Positions 19,144 through 28,600 of a stretch of 49,418 nt of DNA are shown here, piece after piece (position 1 is the first letter of the stretch; the number at the start of each line of letters is the position of its first letter). The position numbers and the translations under genes were made by a program. The stretch spans positions 1 to 49,418 of the forward strand of contig CANHGW010000019.1 in NCBI GenBank assembly GCA_947460175.1. The letters run 5' to 3'. This DNA is from Bacteroidota bacterium (GTDB taxonomy: Bacteria > Bacteroidota > Bacteroidia > Chitinophagales > Chitinophagaceae). The notes beneath the pieces are model-generated. The model saw nothing but the letters and a program-made list of their open reading frames with translations, ran no database searches and was not told the origin of the DNA.

Positions 19144-19944
19144 ATGCGTAATTTATACTCCATATTATTTATTCTGCTGTTGCACCTTATTTCCAATCAA
19201 CTAAGTGCACAAAGCACTAGCTTACAAAAGCTATTACCACCTGTACCTTCACCTCCTCATTTAGTCAACGACTTAGGCGACATGTTAAGTGATGAAGAGG
19301 AATTGACATTGGAAAATAAATTGGTCGAATACGAAAAAAAATCCTCCAATGAAATTGCGATAGTAACAATTGAATCATTAGAAGGAAATGAAGTTTCTGA
19401 ATATGCCAATGAACTAGGTCGTAAATGGGATATAGGAAAATCGAGTAAGAAAAATGGCGTACTGATTTTAGCTTCTAAAACAGATCGTAAAATAAATATT
19501 TCACCCGGTTATGGACTCTCTGGTGTACTACCCGATATTACATGCGGTCGAATTATACGAGAACAAATAGTTCCCAATTTCAAAAATGGAAATTATTATA
19601 AGGGTTTTGACGAAGCGGTTGATATAATCGTATTAAGGGCTGGGAATGAATTTGTAGCAGATGAAATCCCTCAAGGTGATGGATCAATTGGTCTATTAAC
19701 ATTGATATTTATATTTCTCATTTTTGGTCTAATAATCTTTGTATTTTTCTATATGATTCGAAACCGAAATGCAACATACGTTAGTCGTCGTGGCTGGATT
19801 AATACCAACGACACATGGGGTACTGGCGGCTTTGGAGGTGGTGGATTTGACGGAGGTGGTGGAGATAGTGGAGGTGGTGGCTTCGGTGGATTTGGCGGAG
19901 GCGGTGGAGGCTTTGATGGCGGTGGTTCAAGTGGAAGTTGGTAA
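19144..19944 (+). CDS. Exported TPM domain protein with a membrane helix and Gly-rich tail (YgcG-like)
   Basis: 266 residues. A signal peptide (about 1-22, ending LSAQS) leads into a TPM domain (about 40-160) with LVNDLGDMLSDEEE, SNEIAIVTIESLEG, NGVLILASKTDRKINISPGYGLSG and CGRIIREQIVPNFKNGNYYKGFDEAVDII. A transmembrane helix follows at about residues 180-202, and the tail from about 222 is almost only Gly with Phe, Asp and Ser. This is the standard layout of YgcG-type proteins found next to lemA. The TPM domain should be periplasmic and the Gly-rich tail on the other side of the membrane. Function is unproven. The gene ends 29 bases from the convergent flippase-like gene. Confidence 0.92.
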   Translation: MRNLYSILFILLLHLISNQLSAQSTSLQKLLPPVPSPPHLVNDLGDMLSDEEELTLENKLVEYEKKSSNEIAIVTIESLEGNEVSEYANELGRKWDIGKSSKKNGVLILASKTDRKINISPGYGLSGVLPDITCGRIIREQIVPNFKNGNYYKGFDEAVDIIVLRAGNEFVADEIPQGDGSIGLLTLIFIFLIFGLIIFVFFYMIRNRNATYVSRRGWINTNDTWGTGGFGGGGFDGGGGDSGGGGFGGFGGGGGGFDGGGSSGSW

Positions 19945-19954
19945 TCAACATTAC

Positions 19955-19977
19955 ATAGTCGATTTAAATTCGACTAT
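19955..19977. terminator. Hairpin between convergent genes
   Basis: The arms ATAGTCGA (19955-19962) and TCGACTAT (19970-19977) enclose a 7-base AT loop between the TPM stop and the flippase-like stop. The right arm overlaps the last codons of the minus gene. There is no long T run, so it is only a possible weak bidirectional terminator. Confidence 0.35.
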
Positions 19978-20942
19978 TCATCATCGTAAATCTTCATTCT
20001 AAATACAAATAAACAGCCTACCAATGCTGGTATTATTAAATTGATAAGCCACAACAATAAGGTAGAAGATATAATTCCAAAATGATTATTACTTAAAGGA
20101 GAAAGAAAGAACAACGCTGTCTCACCACGAATACCTATTTCAGCAATTGCAATCGTAGGAACAATGGCCATTGCCCAAAAAATTAACCATTCTGTAAAAA
20201 CTAAATCAATCAATCTTATTTCTACTAACATCAATTTCATTAATAACATAAATTGAATAGTATATACAAGATATCGCATCAATGATAAAAACAAAATTTG
20301 AAATAATTGTTTACGTTCAAATCGTTTGACAATTTCGAGATACACTCTCACTTTTCGTAATATAGAAATAGAAGCTGTCCATTCCAAAAACTTAGATAAA
20401 TGAAAATACAAATAAATTAATACAGTACATAATGCAATACTTGATATCAATAATACATTTAACCAAGGTGAATGTTGAATATAAATGATATAGTATACAA
20501 GTCCTACCAACCCTAATAACCCTGTTACAATCAATTGCGCAAAGCTCCCTATAATTGTGACAGTGATTCCTTGAAGCTTGTTTACATTTTTCAAATACAT
20601 AATACGGCCTACATACTCTCCTATTCGATTAGGTGTAATGACACTTACAGCCACACCTGTCAATACTGATTGGAGTGATTCAAATAATGAAAACTTTTCA
20701 GTTCCATTCAGTTGTATTCGCCATTTGGCAGCTTCTATCGTCCAATTGACAATCATGAGCAGTAATACACAAGCCAATAATAACAATTTTGTAGAATCCC
20801 ATTGTGTCAATATTTGATGTATAGTTTGACTTAAATTGGATTGTTGCTTCATTTGATTATACAATGAATACGCCATCCAAGAAAACAAACTAATTCCAAT
20901 AGCACTCTTGAAAATTATTTTAATACTTTTGTTCTTTAGCAC
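19974..20942 (-). CDS. Flippase-like / LPG synthase transmembrane domain protein (UPF0104)
   Basis: 322 residues made of about eight hydrophobic helices, with the conserved region GVAVSVITPNRIGEYVGRIMYL near residue 95-115 and EIGIRGETALFFL near 265. These features are typical of the lysylphosphatidylglycerol synthase transmembrane (AglD/UPF0104) family. The soluble aminoacyltransferase domain of MprF is absent, so this is the membrane half alone, for which lipid or polyisoprenoid-linked substrate transfer or flipping is suspected in the family. The frame begins with GTG at 20942, 18 bases from the divergent ruvC start, so the two share a very short promoter region. No neighbour reveals a substrate. 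Confidence 0.85.
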   Translation of the reverse strand: MLKNKSIKIIFKSAIGISLFSWMAYSLYNQMKQQSNLSQTIHQILTQWDSTKLLLLACVLLLMIVNWTIEAAKWRIQLNGTEKFSLFESLQSVLTGVAVSVITPNRIGEYVGRIMYLKNVNKLQGITVTIIGSFAQLIVTGLLGLVGLVYYIIYIQHSPWLNVLLISSIALCTVLIYLYFHLSKFLEWTASISILRKVRVYLEIVKRFERKQLFQILFLSLMRYLVYTIQFMLLMKLMLVEIRLIDLVFTEWLIFWAMAIVPTIAIAEIGIRGETALFFLSPLSNNHFGIISSTLLLWLINLIIPALVGCLFVFRMKIYDDE

Positions 20943-20960
20943 TCTGTAAAAATAAGCACC

Positions 20961-21521
20961 TTGAACCGCAATTCAGAAATAATTTTAGGTATTGATCCAG
21001 GCACAATTGTTTTGGGTTACGGAATTATTCAAATTGAAAAAAATAAACCTAAGTTGTTAGAGATGGGTGTACTGAAACTTTCAAAATACAAAGATGCCAA
21101 TGTACGCCTTCAAATGATTTACAATAAAATAGGCGAATTAAACAGAGCATTCAAGCCTACTCAGTTTGCAATTGAAGCTCCTTTTTTTGGAAAAAATGTG
21201 CAAAGTATGCTCAAGCTCGGTAGAGCACAAGGTGTAGCCATTGCTGCTGCAATGCAAGTTGGATTAAGCGCTACAGAATATTCACCTAAAAAAATAAAAC
21301 AATCCATTACAGGCAATGGTAATGCTACAAAGGAACAAGTATGGAAAATGCTCCAACAAACATTATTGTTTAAAGATGAACCAGAATTTCTAGACGCAAC
21401 TGATGCGGTTGCTGTAGCATTATGTCATTATTATCAAAGTAATAGTATTGGCAACTCAGGTGTAAAAGCAAATGGATGGGAAAGCTTTTTGAAAAATAAT
21501 GCACATCGTATCAAAAAATAA
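20961..21521 (+). CDS. ruvC: Holliday junction resolvase RuvC
   Basis: 186 residues. The RNase H-like endonuclease cuts Holliday junctions in the RuvABC system. The four acidic active-site residues of the family can be placed: D12 in LGIDPGT, E72 in AIEAPFFGKN, and D145 and D148 in FLDATDAVAVALCHYY. GRAQGVAIAAA, and the SPKKIKQSITGNGNATKEQV segment that contacts DNA, are also present. Length is normal. TTG at 20961 is the only start that keeps the usual 8-10 residues before the first Asp. The sensor kinase gene starts 15 bases after the stop, so ruvC may be the first gene of a three-gene transcript. Confidence 0.96.
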   Translation: MNRNSEIILGIDPGTIVLGYGIIQIEKNKPKLLEMGVLKLSKYKDANVRLQMIYNKIGELNRAFKPTQFAIEAPFFGKNVQSMLKLGRAQGVAIAAAMQVGLSATEYSPKKIKQSITGNGNATKEQVWKMLQQTLLFKDEPEFLDATDAVAVALCHYYQSNSIGNSGVKANGWESFLKNNAHRIKK

Positions 21522-21536
21522 GTAACTTAGCCTTCG

Positions 21537-22820
21537 ATGAGTAACAAGTCACTTCGAGTTATATTTATATTGGCAGTATTATGTACTGTTCTTGTTATTG
21601 TTACCCAATTTTTTTGGCTTAAAAAAGCTGTTGATCTCGAGAAAAAAATCTTTAATAGTCACGTTACAATTGCTTTAAAAAATGTAGCTGTACAATTATT
21701 GAAAATGAATGAAAATACGAGTACGGTCGATAGCATTGTAACTCAAGTAGATGATAAATATTATACAGTTCAAGTAAATGACAAAATAGATACCGTAGTT
21801 TTAAAACATTTAATCAAACGTGAATTACTAGCACAACAAATAAAGACTGATTATAAAATATCTGTATTTGATTGTGAAAGTCAAAATATGATTTATAGCG
21901 AATATGTGAGTATGAATAATTCAGAAATTGAAGACTTCCCACTACCCTCTGCTTATTCCAAAAATATGAAGGGCAATAATTACTTCGGTGTTTATTTCCC
22001 TTTGCTAAAAGATTTCCTTACTCGTGAAATGAGCAATTGGATTATTTCTTCATTGGTGCTTGTGCTATTTTTGTTTATACTCGCATATGCCATTTTTATT
22101 ATTTTTAGACAAAAGCGACTATCTGAAATCCAGAAAGATTTTGTCAATAATATGACACATGAATTTAAAACACCCCTTGCTACAATTAAAATTTCATCTG
22201 AGGTACTCAAAAACCCTAATATTGTTAAAAACCCTGAGCGTCTACTTAATTACGCCACGATTATCAATAACGAAACTATCCACCTTACCAATCAAGTAGA
22301 ACGAGTATTACAAATGGCAAAAAGTGGCAAAGATGTAGTACAGTTAAATAAAGAAACATTCGATTTAAAACCACTTGTTTTAGACAGTATCGAAAAGACA
22401 TATAAGGTACTCGTACGATCGCGTGGAGGTGATATTCAATGTCATTTCGAACCAGAAAGTATCAATGTCAATGCCGATAAATTACATATTAAAAACGTGA
22501 TCGGGAATCTTTTGGATAATGCAATTAAATATTGCAAACAAAAACCACAAATACATATCAATTGTATAGAAACAAAAGATGGAGTGGAAATTTCAATTAA
22601 GGATAATGGAATTGGAATCTCTAAAGAAAATATGAAATTTATTTTCAATAAATTCTATCGAATCCCCACTGGAAATTTGCACGATGTAAAAGGTTTTGGA
22701 TTAGGTTTGAATTATGTCAAATTAATTTGTAAATTACACGGCGGAGATATAAAAGTTTCTAGTGAACTTGACAAAGGTTCAGAATTTTGTATATTTATAC
22801 CGAAAAACATTAAAAGCTAA
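21537..22820 (+). CDS. Two-component sensor histidine kinase (RprX-like layout)
   Basis: 427 residues. Membrane helix 1 is at about residues 8-28 and helix 2 at about 168-190, with a roughly 140-residue periplasmic sensor domain of no recognised fold between them. The cytoplasmic part has no HAMP domain of clear length and goes directly to the HisKA domain with H208 in NNMTHEFKTPLATI. The ATPase domain has the N box NVIGNLLDNAIKY, G1 DNGIGIS, F box FNKFYRIP and G2 GFGLGLNYV. All key residues are present. The layout resembles RprX of Bacteroides, an impression and not an alignment. Its response regulator starts 6 bases later. Confidence 0.94.
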   Translation: MSNKSLRVIFILAVLCTVLVIVTQFFWLKKAVDLEKKIFNSHVTIALKNVAVQLLKMNENTSTVDSIVTQVDDKYYTVQVNDKIDTVVLKHLIKRELLAQQIKTDYKISVFDCESQNMIYSEYVSMNNSEIEDFPLPSAYSKNMKGNNYFGVYFPLLKDFLTREMSNWIISSLVLVLFLFILAYAIFIIFRQKRLSEIQKDFVNNMTHEFKTPLATIKISSEVLKNPNIVKNPERLLNYATIINNETIHLTNQVERVLQMAKSGKDVVQLNKETFDLKPLVLDSIEKTYKVLVRSRGGDIQCHFEPESINVNADKLHIKNVIGNLLDNAIKYCKQKPQIHINCIETKDGVEISIKDNGIGISKENMKFIFNKFYRIPTGNLHDVKGFGLGLNYVKLICKLHGGDIKVSSELDKGSEFCIFIPKNIKS

Positions 22821-22826
22821 ATTTGT

Positions 22827-23534
22827 ATGCCACAAAAAACTAAAATACTACTTGTTGAAGATGATGCATCTTTGGGATATGTAATCAAGGATAGCCTTGA
22901 AGAAAAAGGATTTGAAGTAACACATGCTACTGATGGCAACATGGGATGGCAACAGTTTTCAAAAAACTTTTATGATCTTTGTTTATTGGATGTGATGATG
23001 CCTCAAAAAGATGGATTCACATTAGCTGCTCAAATCAGACGTAAAAATAATCATATACCAATTTTATTTATTACTGCAAAAAGCCTACAAGAGGATCGAA
23101 TAGCAGGATTTAAAGCTGGTGGCGATGACTATATTACAAAGCCATTTAGTATGGAAGAGTTGATGCTACGCATCGATGTTTTTCTAAAACGTACAAAAGG
23201 TCCTGATCAGGATGAGTTAATATTCTTAATTGGTCAAACTACTTTTGACTTCCCTAACCTAACTGTAAAAGGGCCACATACCGATGTAAGACTTACACAG
23301 AAAGAAGCTGATTTACTTCGTTTCTTTTGTATGAATCCAAATAGAGTTGTAAAACGTGATGAGGTATTAACCAAAGTATGGGGTAAAGATGATTATTTCT
23401 TAGGTAGAAGTATGGACGTGTTTATTACTAAAATTAGAAAATACCTAAAAGATGAAACTGATATTGAAATTCAAACCATTCATGGTGTTGGATTCCGTTT
23501 TATCAACCCAAGTGCTAAAGAAGAGACAGAATAG
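22827..23534 (+). CDS. OmpR/PhoB-family response regulator
   Basis: 235 residues. The receiver domain (1-120) has acidic residues E11-D12, phospho-acceptor D55 in LLDVMMP, T83 in FITAKS and K105 in YITKPF. The winged-helix domain (about 135-230) has LTQKEADLLRFF, VVKRDEVLTKVWG and the recognition segment FITKIRKYLKDE, and ends IQTIHGVGFRF. It pairs with the kinase 6 bases upstream and will act as a DNA-binding regulator. Target genes are not shown by the sequence. The last 20 bases overlap the end of the convergent HIT gene, so transcription from the two sides meets here. Confidence 0.96.
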   Translation: MPQKTKILLVEDDASLGYVIKDSLEEKGFEVTHATDGNMGWQQFSKNFYDLCLLDVMMPQKDGFTLAAQIRRKNNHIPILFITAKSLQEDRIAGFKAGGDDYITKPFSMEELMLRIDVFLKRTKGPDQDELIFLIGQTTFDFPNLTVKGPHTDVRLTQKEADLLRFFCMNPNRVVKRDEVLTKVWGKDDYFLGRSMDVFITKIRKYLKDETDIEIQTIHGVGFRFINPSAKEETE

Positions 23535-23907
23535 ATTCTTGAATCTCAATCAATTCTTCTTTACTTAATGTCAATTTTTCCTTTGTAAAATTTATATCAT
23601 TCGCATTATTGATAGGAACCAAATGCATATGGGCATGAGGGACTTCTAAGCCTATTACACTTATGCCAACACGTTTACAATCAATTGCTTTTTCAATTGC
23701 TTTCGCTATTGGTTTTGCAAAAACAAGCCACTCAGAAAGATAGGTATCATCTACATCAAAGATTTTATCTACTTCTATCTTTGGAATAATCAATACATGA
23801 CCTTTTACAAGAGGATACACATCTAAAAAAGCTAAAAAATGTTCATTTTCAGCTATTTTATAACAGGGTATTTCTCCTGCAATTATTTTAGAAAAAATAG
23901 AAGCCAT
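23515..23907 (-). CDS. HIT family nucleotide-binding protein
   Basis: 130 residues, a single histidine-triad domain. The opening SIFSKIIAGEIPCYKI and the fold core FLAFLDVYPLVKGHVLIIPK are typical of the Hint/PKCI branch. The triad is H91, H93 and H95 in PHAHMHLVPI. Hint proteins hydrolyse adenosine phosphoramidates or similar nucleotides. The natural substrate in bacteria is usually unknown. The gene follows greA by 2 bases and must be co-transcribed with it. Its 3' end overlaps the response regulator gene by 20 bases. Confidence 0.94.
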   Translation of the reverse strand: MASIFSKIIAGEIPCYKIAENEHFLAFLDVYPLVKGHVLIIPKIEVDKIFDVDDTYLSEWLVFAKPIAKAIEKAIDCKRVGISVIGLEVPHAHMHLVPINNANDINFTKEKLTLSKEELIEIQESILSLL

Positions 23908-23909
23908 TA

Positions 23910-24380
23910 TTAGATACTTATATTTTGTACTTTAAATTTCAATACACCGCCCGGAGTTTGTACTTCAGCTACCTCTCCTATTTTTTTACCTAGCAATCCT
24001 TTACCAATTGGAGATGTTACTGATATTTTACCCAATTTCAAATCGGCTTCATTTTCAGATACAATTTGATATTCAATAGATTTTTTGTTTGCCATATTGA
24101 TGATCTGAACTTTGCTTAAAATAGTAACTTTACTTAAATCAATTGTACTGACATCAATGATACGTGCATTGACTACTGCAGTTTCTAATACAGATATACG
24201 AGCTTCATGATGCCCTTGCGCTTCTTTAGCTGCATCGTACTCGGCATTCTCTTTCAAATCACCTTTCTCTCTTGCTTCAGCTATTGCTTTTGCTATTTCA
24301 GATCGTCCAGGTCCTTTTAATTGATTCAAATCATCAATCATTTGTTGTAATGTTTCCTTTGTTACATATGTAATACTCAT
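23910..24380 (-). CDS. greA: Transcription elongation factor GreA
   Basis: 156 residues. The factor enters the RNA polymerase secondary channel and restarts backtracked complexes by transcript cleavage. The N-terminal coiled coil carries the family motif EIAKAIAEAREKGDLKENAEYDAAKEAQ, with the catalytic acidic tip D41 and E44. The C-terminal FKBP-like domain has KVQIIN, SENEADLKLGKISVTSPIGKGLLGKKIGE and a TPGGVLKFKV end. Length is exactly that of GreA. A HIT gene follows 2 bases later. A terminator for the upstream gene ends 29 bases before the start, so the greA promoter must lie in 24381-24416 or greA depends on read-through. Confidence 0.97.
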   Translation of the reverse strand: MSITYVTKETLQQMIDDLNQLKGPGRSEIAKAIAEAREKGDLKENAEYDAAKEAQGHHEARISVLETAVVNARIIDVSTIDLSKVTILSKVQIINMANKKSIEYQIVSENEADLKLGKISVTSPIGKGLLGKKIGEVAEVQTPGGVLKFKVQNISI

Positions 24381-24408
24381 ATTGAATTATTTTTTTGAGT
24401 GAATTGAT

Positions 24409-24446
24409 ATAAAAAGAATCAACGCTCTCGAGGAAAGCGTTGATTC
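24409..24446 (-). terminator. Terminator of the TonB receptor-cargo-PorV operon
   Basis: The arm AATCAACGCT (24417-24426) and its complement (24436-24445) form a 10-bp stem, extended to 11 by a G-C pair. The loop is 9 bases. On the minus strand the stem is followed by CTTTTTAT. It lies 37 bases after the stop of the PorV-like gene and upstream of greA. Confidence 0.85.
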
Positions 24447-24482
24447 AACAAAATTAATTAATTTATATTAGATATTAAAAAC

Positions 24483-25592
24483 TTAATCTTTCGATTTTCC
24501 ATTTAATGTAAGACGAAGACCAACACAATGAACACCATTTGAAATACGGGTTGGCTTGAAAGCATAGTCAATAGCTAATCCAGGTGAGTTTTCTCCAGAA
24601 TTTAATTTGGTTTGGAAAGAAGCACCTGCGCTTAAACCAGTAAAGAATGTAGTATTTAATTCTTTGTCTCCAATTTTAGATTCATAGCGGTAACCTGCTC
24701 TCAACATAAACTTCTCTTTATAAGCATATTCTGCACCAAGACCTAACCAATCACTATTAAATGAATTAGATATAAAACTAACCATACCAGTTAAACGATG
24801 TTGAGGTTTCACTTCTACTTTATCTGTTGATTTAGCTTTTGCTTTTGCTTCGTCTAAATAAAAATCATAAGCAGTTGCTATGTTCAATTGAGATGGTAAA
24901 GCAAATTTTTCAGATCTAGAATTCACAGTTAATTCTTTTGCAAAATCAGGACTAGATCCATTGAAACTGAATCCATCACCACTAAAACGTAAATTAGTAC
25001 CTACATTACGAAGCGTTACGCCCAAATGTAAATTATCTCGTTTACCATTGGTATATTGAATACCAGCGTCAAATCCTAATGCACTCGCTTTAATGTTGCT
25101 AATAGCTTCATTTACATAGGTTACATTCAAGCCAGCAGCCATATTCTTAGAAAAAGTATGACCCAGACCAACAGAAATGTTTAAAAAACTTGGCTTGTAT
25201 GAACCAATTCCACCTTCAGGAGAGTTCTCTGTTGTAATTGGAATTTCACCAAAACCAAAACTCATGATATTGACACCAATTACACCTACATCACCTAAAT
25301 TCTGAGCAATACCAAGGTTGTTAATGTTCATTCCTGTACCTGCAAGATAACTTGTGTGCGCCAATCCAATTTCAGTTTTTGTCGTTTTGGCTAAGCCAGC
25401 TATATTACAACGCATAGCTTCTATACCGCTTACATTGGCACCATTCAGTCCAAATACGCCACCTGTACGAGCCCATGGATTAATCAATAATTCGCCAGCA
25501 CCAGCTTGACCTGATCTATCTTTATTTCCAGCAAAAGCACTTAATCCAAGGAATAAAGCAACTGCGGTTAATTTTACGTTCTTATGTATCAT
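24483..25592 (-). CDS. PorV/PorQ family outer-membrane barrel (T9SS shuttle type)
   Basis: 369 residues with a signal peptide (about 1-20, ending SAFA). The mature part opens with GAGELLINPWARTGGVFGLNGANVSG and AMRCNIAGLAKT, the segment shared by PorV/PorQ proteins, and continues as a 14-strand FadL-like barrel with many GAQ/GLG turns. PorV shuttles T9SS cargo from the translocon to the attachment complex, while many paralogues have unknown dedicated cargo. It is the third gene of a minus-strand operon, 39 bases after a very large T9SS cargo gene, and a terminator follows. The neighbourhood suggests a dedicated partner of that cargo. It need not be the housekeeping PorV of the cell. Confidence 0.85.
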   Translation of the reverse strand: MIHKNVKLTAVALFLGLSAFAGNKDRSGQAGAGELLINPWARTGGVFGLNGANVSGIEAMRCNIAGLAKTTKTEIGLAHTSYLAGTGMNINNLGIAQNLGDVGVIGVNIMSFGFGEIPITTENSPEGGIGSYKPSFLNISVGLGHTFSKNMAAGLNVTYVNEAISNIKASALGFDAGIQYTNGKRDNLHLGVTLRNVGTNLRFSGDGFSFNGSSPDFAKELTVNSRSEKFALPSQLNIATAYDFYLDEAKAKAKSTDKVEVKPQHRLTGMVSFISNSFNSDWLGLGAEYAYKEKFMLRAGYRYESKIGDKELNTTFFTGLSAGASFQTKLNSGENSPGLAIDYAFKPTRISNGVHCVGLRLTLNGKSKD

Positions 25593-25631
25593 ATAGTATA
25601 TAATAATCGTTTTTAAATAAATTGTTTAAAA

Positions 25632-28600
25632 TTAGAAACTTGTTAAATCAGTTGGACGCATTGCTCCAAACCATTTTAAAATTGTTTCACCAATACCAGG
25701 CAATTCAACATGTACTAGATACATACCACTTGCAATCGGAATATTTTTACTGTTTTTGATATCCCAATCTACATAGTTTGTTTTAGCATCATTTTTATTA
25801 ATTGTTCTAATAAGGGCCCCATCAATAGTATATATTTTGATGATTGCTTTCTCTGGTAAATTAATAATTCTCACTTTATTTTCAATACGTGAAGATTCAT
25901 ATTCACTGTATGCATAATAAGGGTTTGGAACTACGTGTATACGTTTGAAAATTTCATCTTTATTATTAGTATAATCATTACGAGAGTCACCTAATTTAGC
26001 TGGTGCAATACCATCTGTACTAAACGTATACAATGGCCATCCATTGTTACGCAATGTTTGATTAGGATCTGGCTTATACCATGTAAATGGTCGGGTTACA
26101 CGCATTGATACACGAGTATCTGTAGGGATTATACCATCTTTCACAGAAGCATAGCTACTACCTGGTGCTAATAATGGTACCCCAACCCACATCATAGTAC
26201 GATAGATTGTCAACATATCTGAAGCGTTGTTAGTATTAGCACGTATTCCATTAGCTAATAATGCACCTCCATCATATTTTGTACGTTGTACATAAATAAT
26301 ATGCTTACCACCCCATTTCAATTGACGACTAACTGGGTCAAAAGCACGATTGGATGGATTCCAAAGTAAATCACTTCCATTATCTTGAGAGTTAAAAGAT
26401 TCTTCACCAAATGCAATATTCAAACGTTCTCCAGTTTCAATGTTAATTGCATAACCAGGGAAATAACTCATACCATCATCTGAAGCATTGGTAGAATAAA
26501 CTGGTTTACCATTGGCATCTACATCGCCATTCCATCCTGCATGCTTACGTAAAGTATATTTGTATGCACCGCCTTCTGAGTTGGTAACTAACCCAACATG
26601 ATCTGTCATTTCAATAACTGGGCAACGAGTCCATTTGCTTTTATCAGATGTAAATACAATATCAACAGAATATACTTCTTCTAAACGATTACCAGTACGT
26701 GAACCAGTTCCGTAAACCATACCAAAACCACATTCATCTTGATTAATATTATTAACCAAATTGTAAGGAGCGAATGTTCCACTTACTACATTTTCGTAAA
26801 TATTATTAGCATCTTTTGCACCAATAATATCATCCATATTACAATTATTTACACCAGCATTTGTAGTAACTGTAGCACCTCCTGTTCTAATCCAGTTATT
26901 AAATGAAACACCATCCACATCGGCAATTCCACTTAACCATTGATTGTTGACATCGTTAAAAAATACTCCAGATGTGATATACCCGTTGTCATTGATTAAT
27001 TGCTCATCTCCTGGTCGTACATTTTGAACCATTGAAGCAGATAAACCCCAATCAAATACACCATACTTACGTAAATACTGTTCGTTGTATTCAGTTAAAT
27101 TTACTTGACTAAAGACTGTATCACCTGTTGTAGTATTTGTGATGAACCATGACGTGCGGTTTGCAATAGCACCACGTGTAGTGTCAATATTGTTAGTAGG
27201 CGATGTTAAACTACCCATTCCAGTGTAGTTAATTGAAAATGGTTGACTTCTTCCAGAATCCACCTTCAACCATACTTCATAATTGCCCGCTTTAATACTA
27301 TCTGGATTTACTACTTTCAAATCCAATGGTCCAAAATTACCTTCATAGACTGGATCGTAAGATTGACTATTAGGCCCTAATGCTTCTAATTCAGATGCTT
27401 CAGTTAATACTAAAGGATTTCCGTTGTTTCCGATACCCTCTATTCGTTTTAACTGTATACCAGTTCCATATTCTGCATAAGTTTGTATATATAAACTATT
27501 TGGATGTGGCATCGCTTTGATAACAGCAATTGGCAACCCACGTCCATCAGTTCTTGATTCTAAATACACTTTATCTTGCGTGCCTCCAAAATTTGATGCA
27601 TCAAATTGGCTAAAATTATTTTGAGCGTATGCGACAACTACATAATAGTAGGTTTTATAATTCACCAATGATTTAGATTGTCCTGAGGCAAACGCATCTT
27701 GTGTAAGTTGGAAAGAATGTTGGATTCCATTGTCTGTTCCTGTTACCATTAATTTTGGCACATAAAAATCAGTTGAAATTTCTGGATCAACTTCATGGTT
27801 AATCAAATTTTTCACCCCATTCTTTTTATCACATTGAAATACAATACGTGCTTTATCAGTATTGATAGAACCATCTTTAGCACGAATATCAGACAATGCA
27901 ACATTATCATTCTTCAATTGATAAACAACATATCCTTCAAATTTGTATAAGCTATCATCAGAAAAGTTTTTAACTGCTTTTTGAGAAACTTCACGATAAC
28001 GTTGATCTGACAGGTTAGTACCATATCCTTCTCCGAAGTTATTCGATCCTTGAATATTATCTAAATCAAATACTAGTTTTCTATCTAATGGTTGAACCAA
28101 TGCTTGAGGTGCTTGAGGTCCAAAAGGTAATTTAAAGTTGTTGTCAAATAAGTCTTGTGCTTTATCATCACATACTTGAATTTTAGAAAAACAAGCCGCT
28201 TTACCACCACCTACATTAGGTACCCAAACAGCACCTATAATGATATTATTTGGCTCAGCACCTGGTATTAAAGGGAAAGGACCAGATGAGTGAATAAAAC
28301 GTCTGTCTTGTGCAGTATTTGCGCATGAGGCTTCAGACCAACCGCCTTTACAAGGATCTCCGTAAAAGATAAATTTAGTAGATATACCCGCATCACGTGC
28401 ATTACAAGCTGTTGTAAAGGGTTGTCCATCTTTCCAAGAACCAGTAATAAATTGATAAAAATCGTCTTTAACATCCGGATTACCAGTTGGTCCAGCGATA
28501 TTATTGTAGTATGTAAATACAGTCATTTTGATTTGAGTATCACGATTTGTTCCAGGTATTGTATATCGAGGCCCTTGGAAATAATCAACTGCAACCATTG

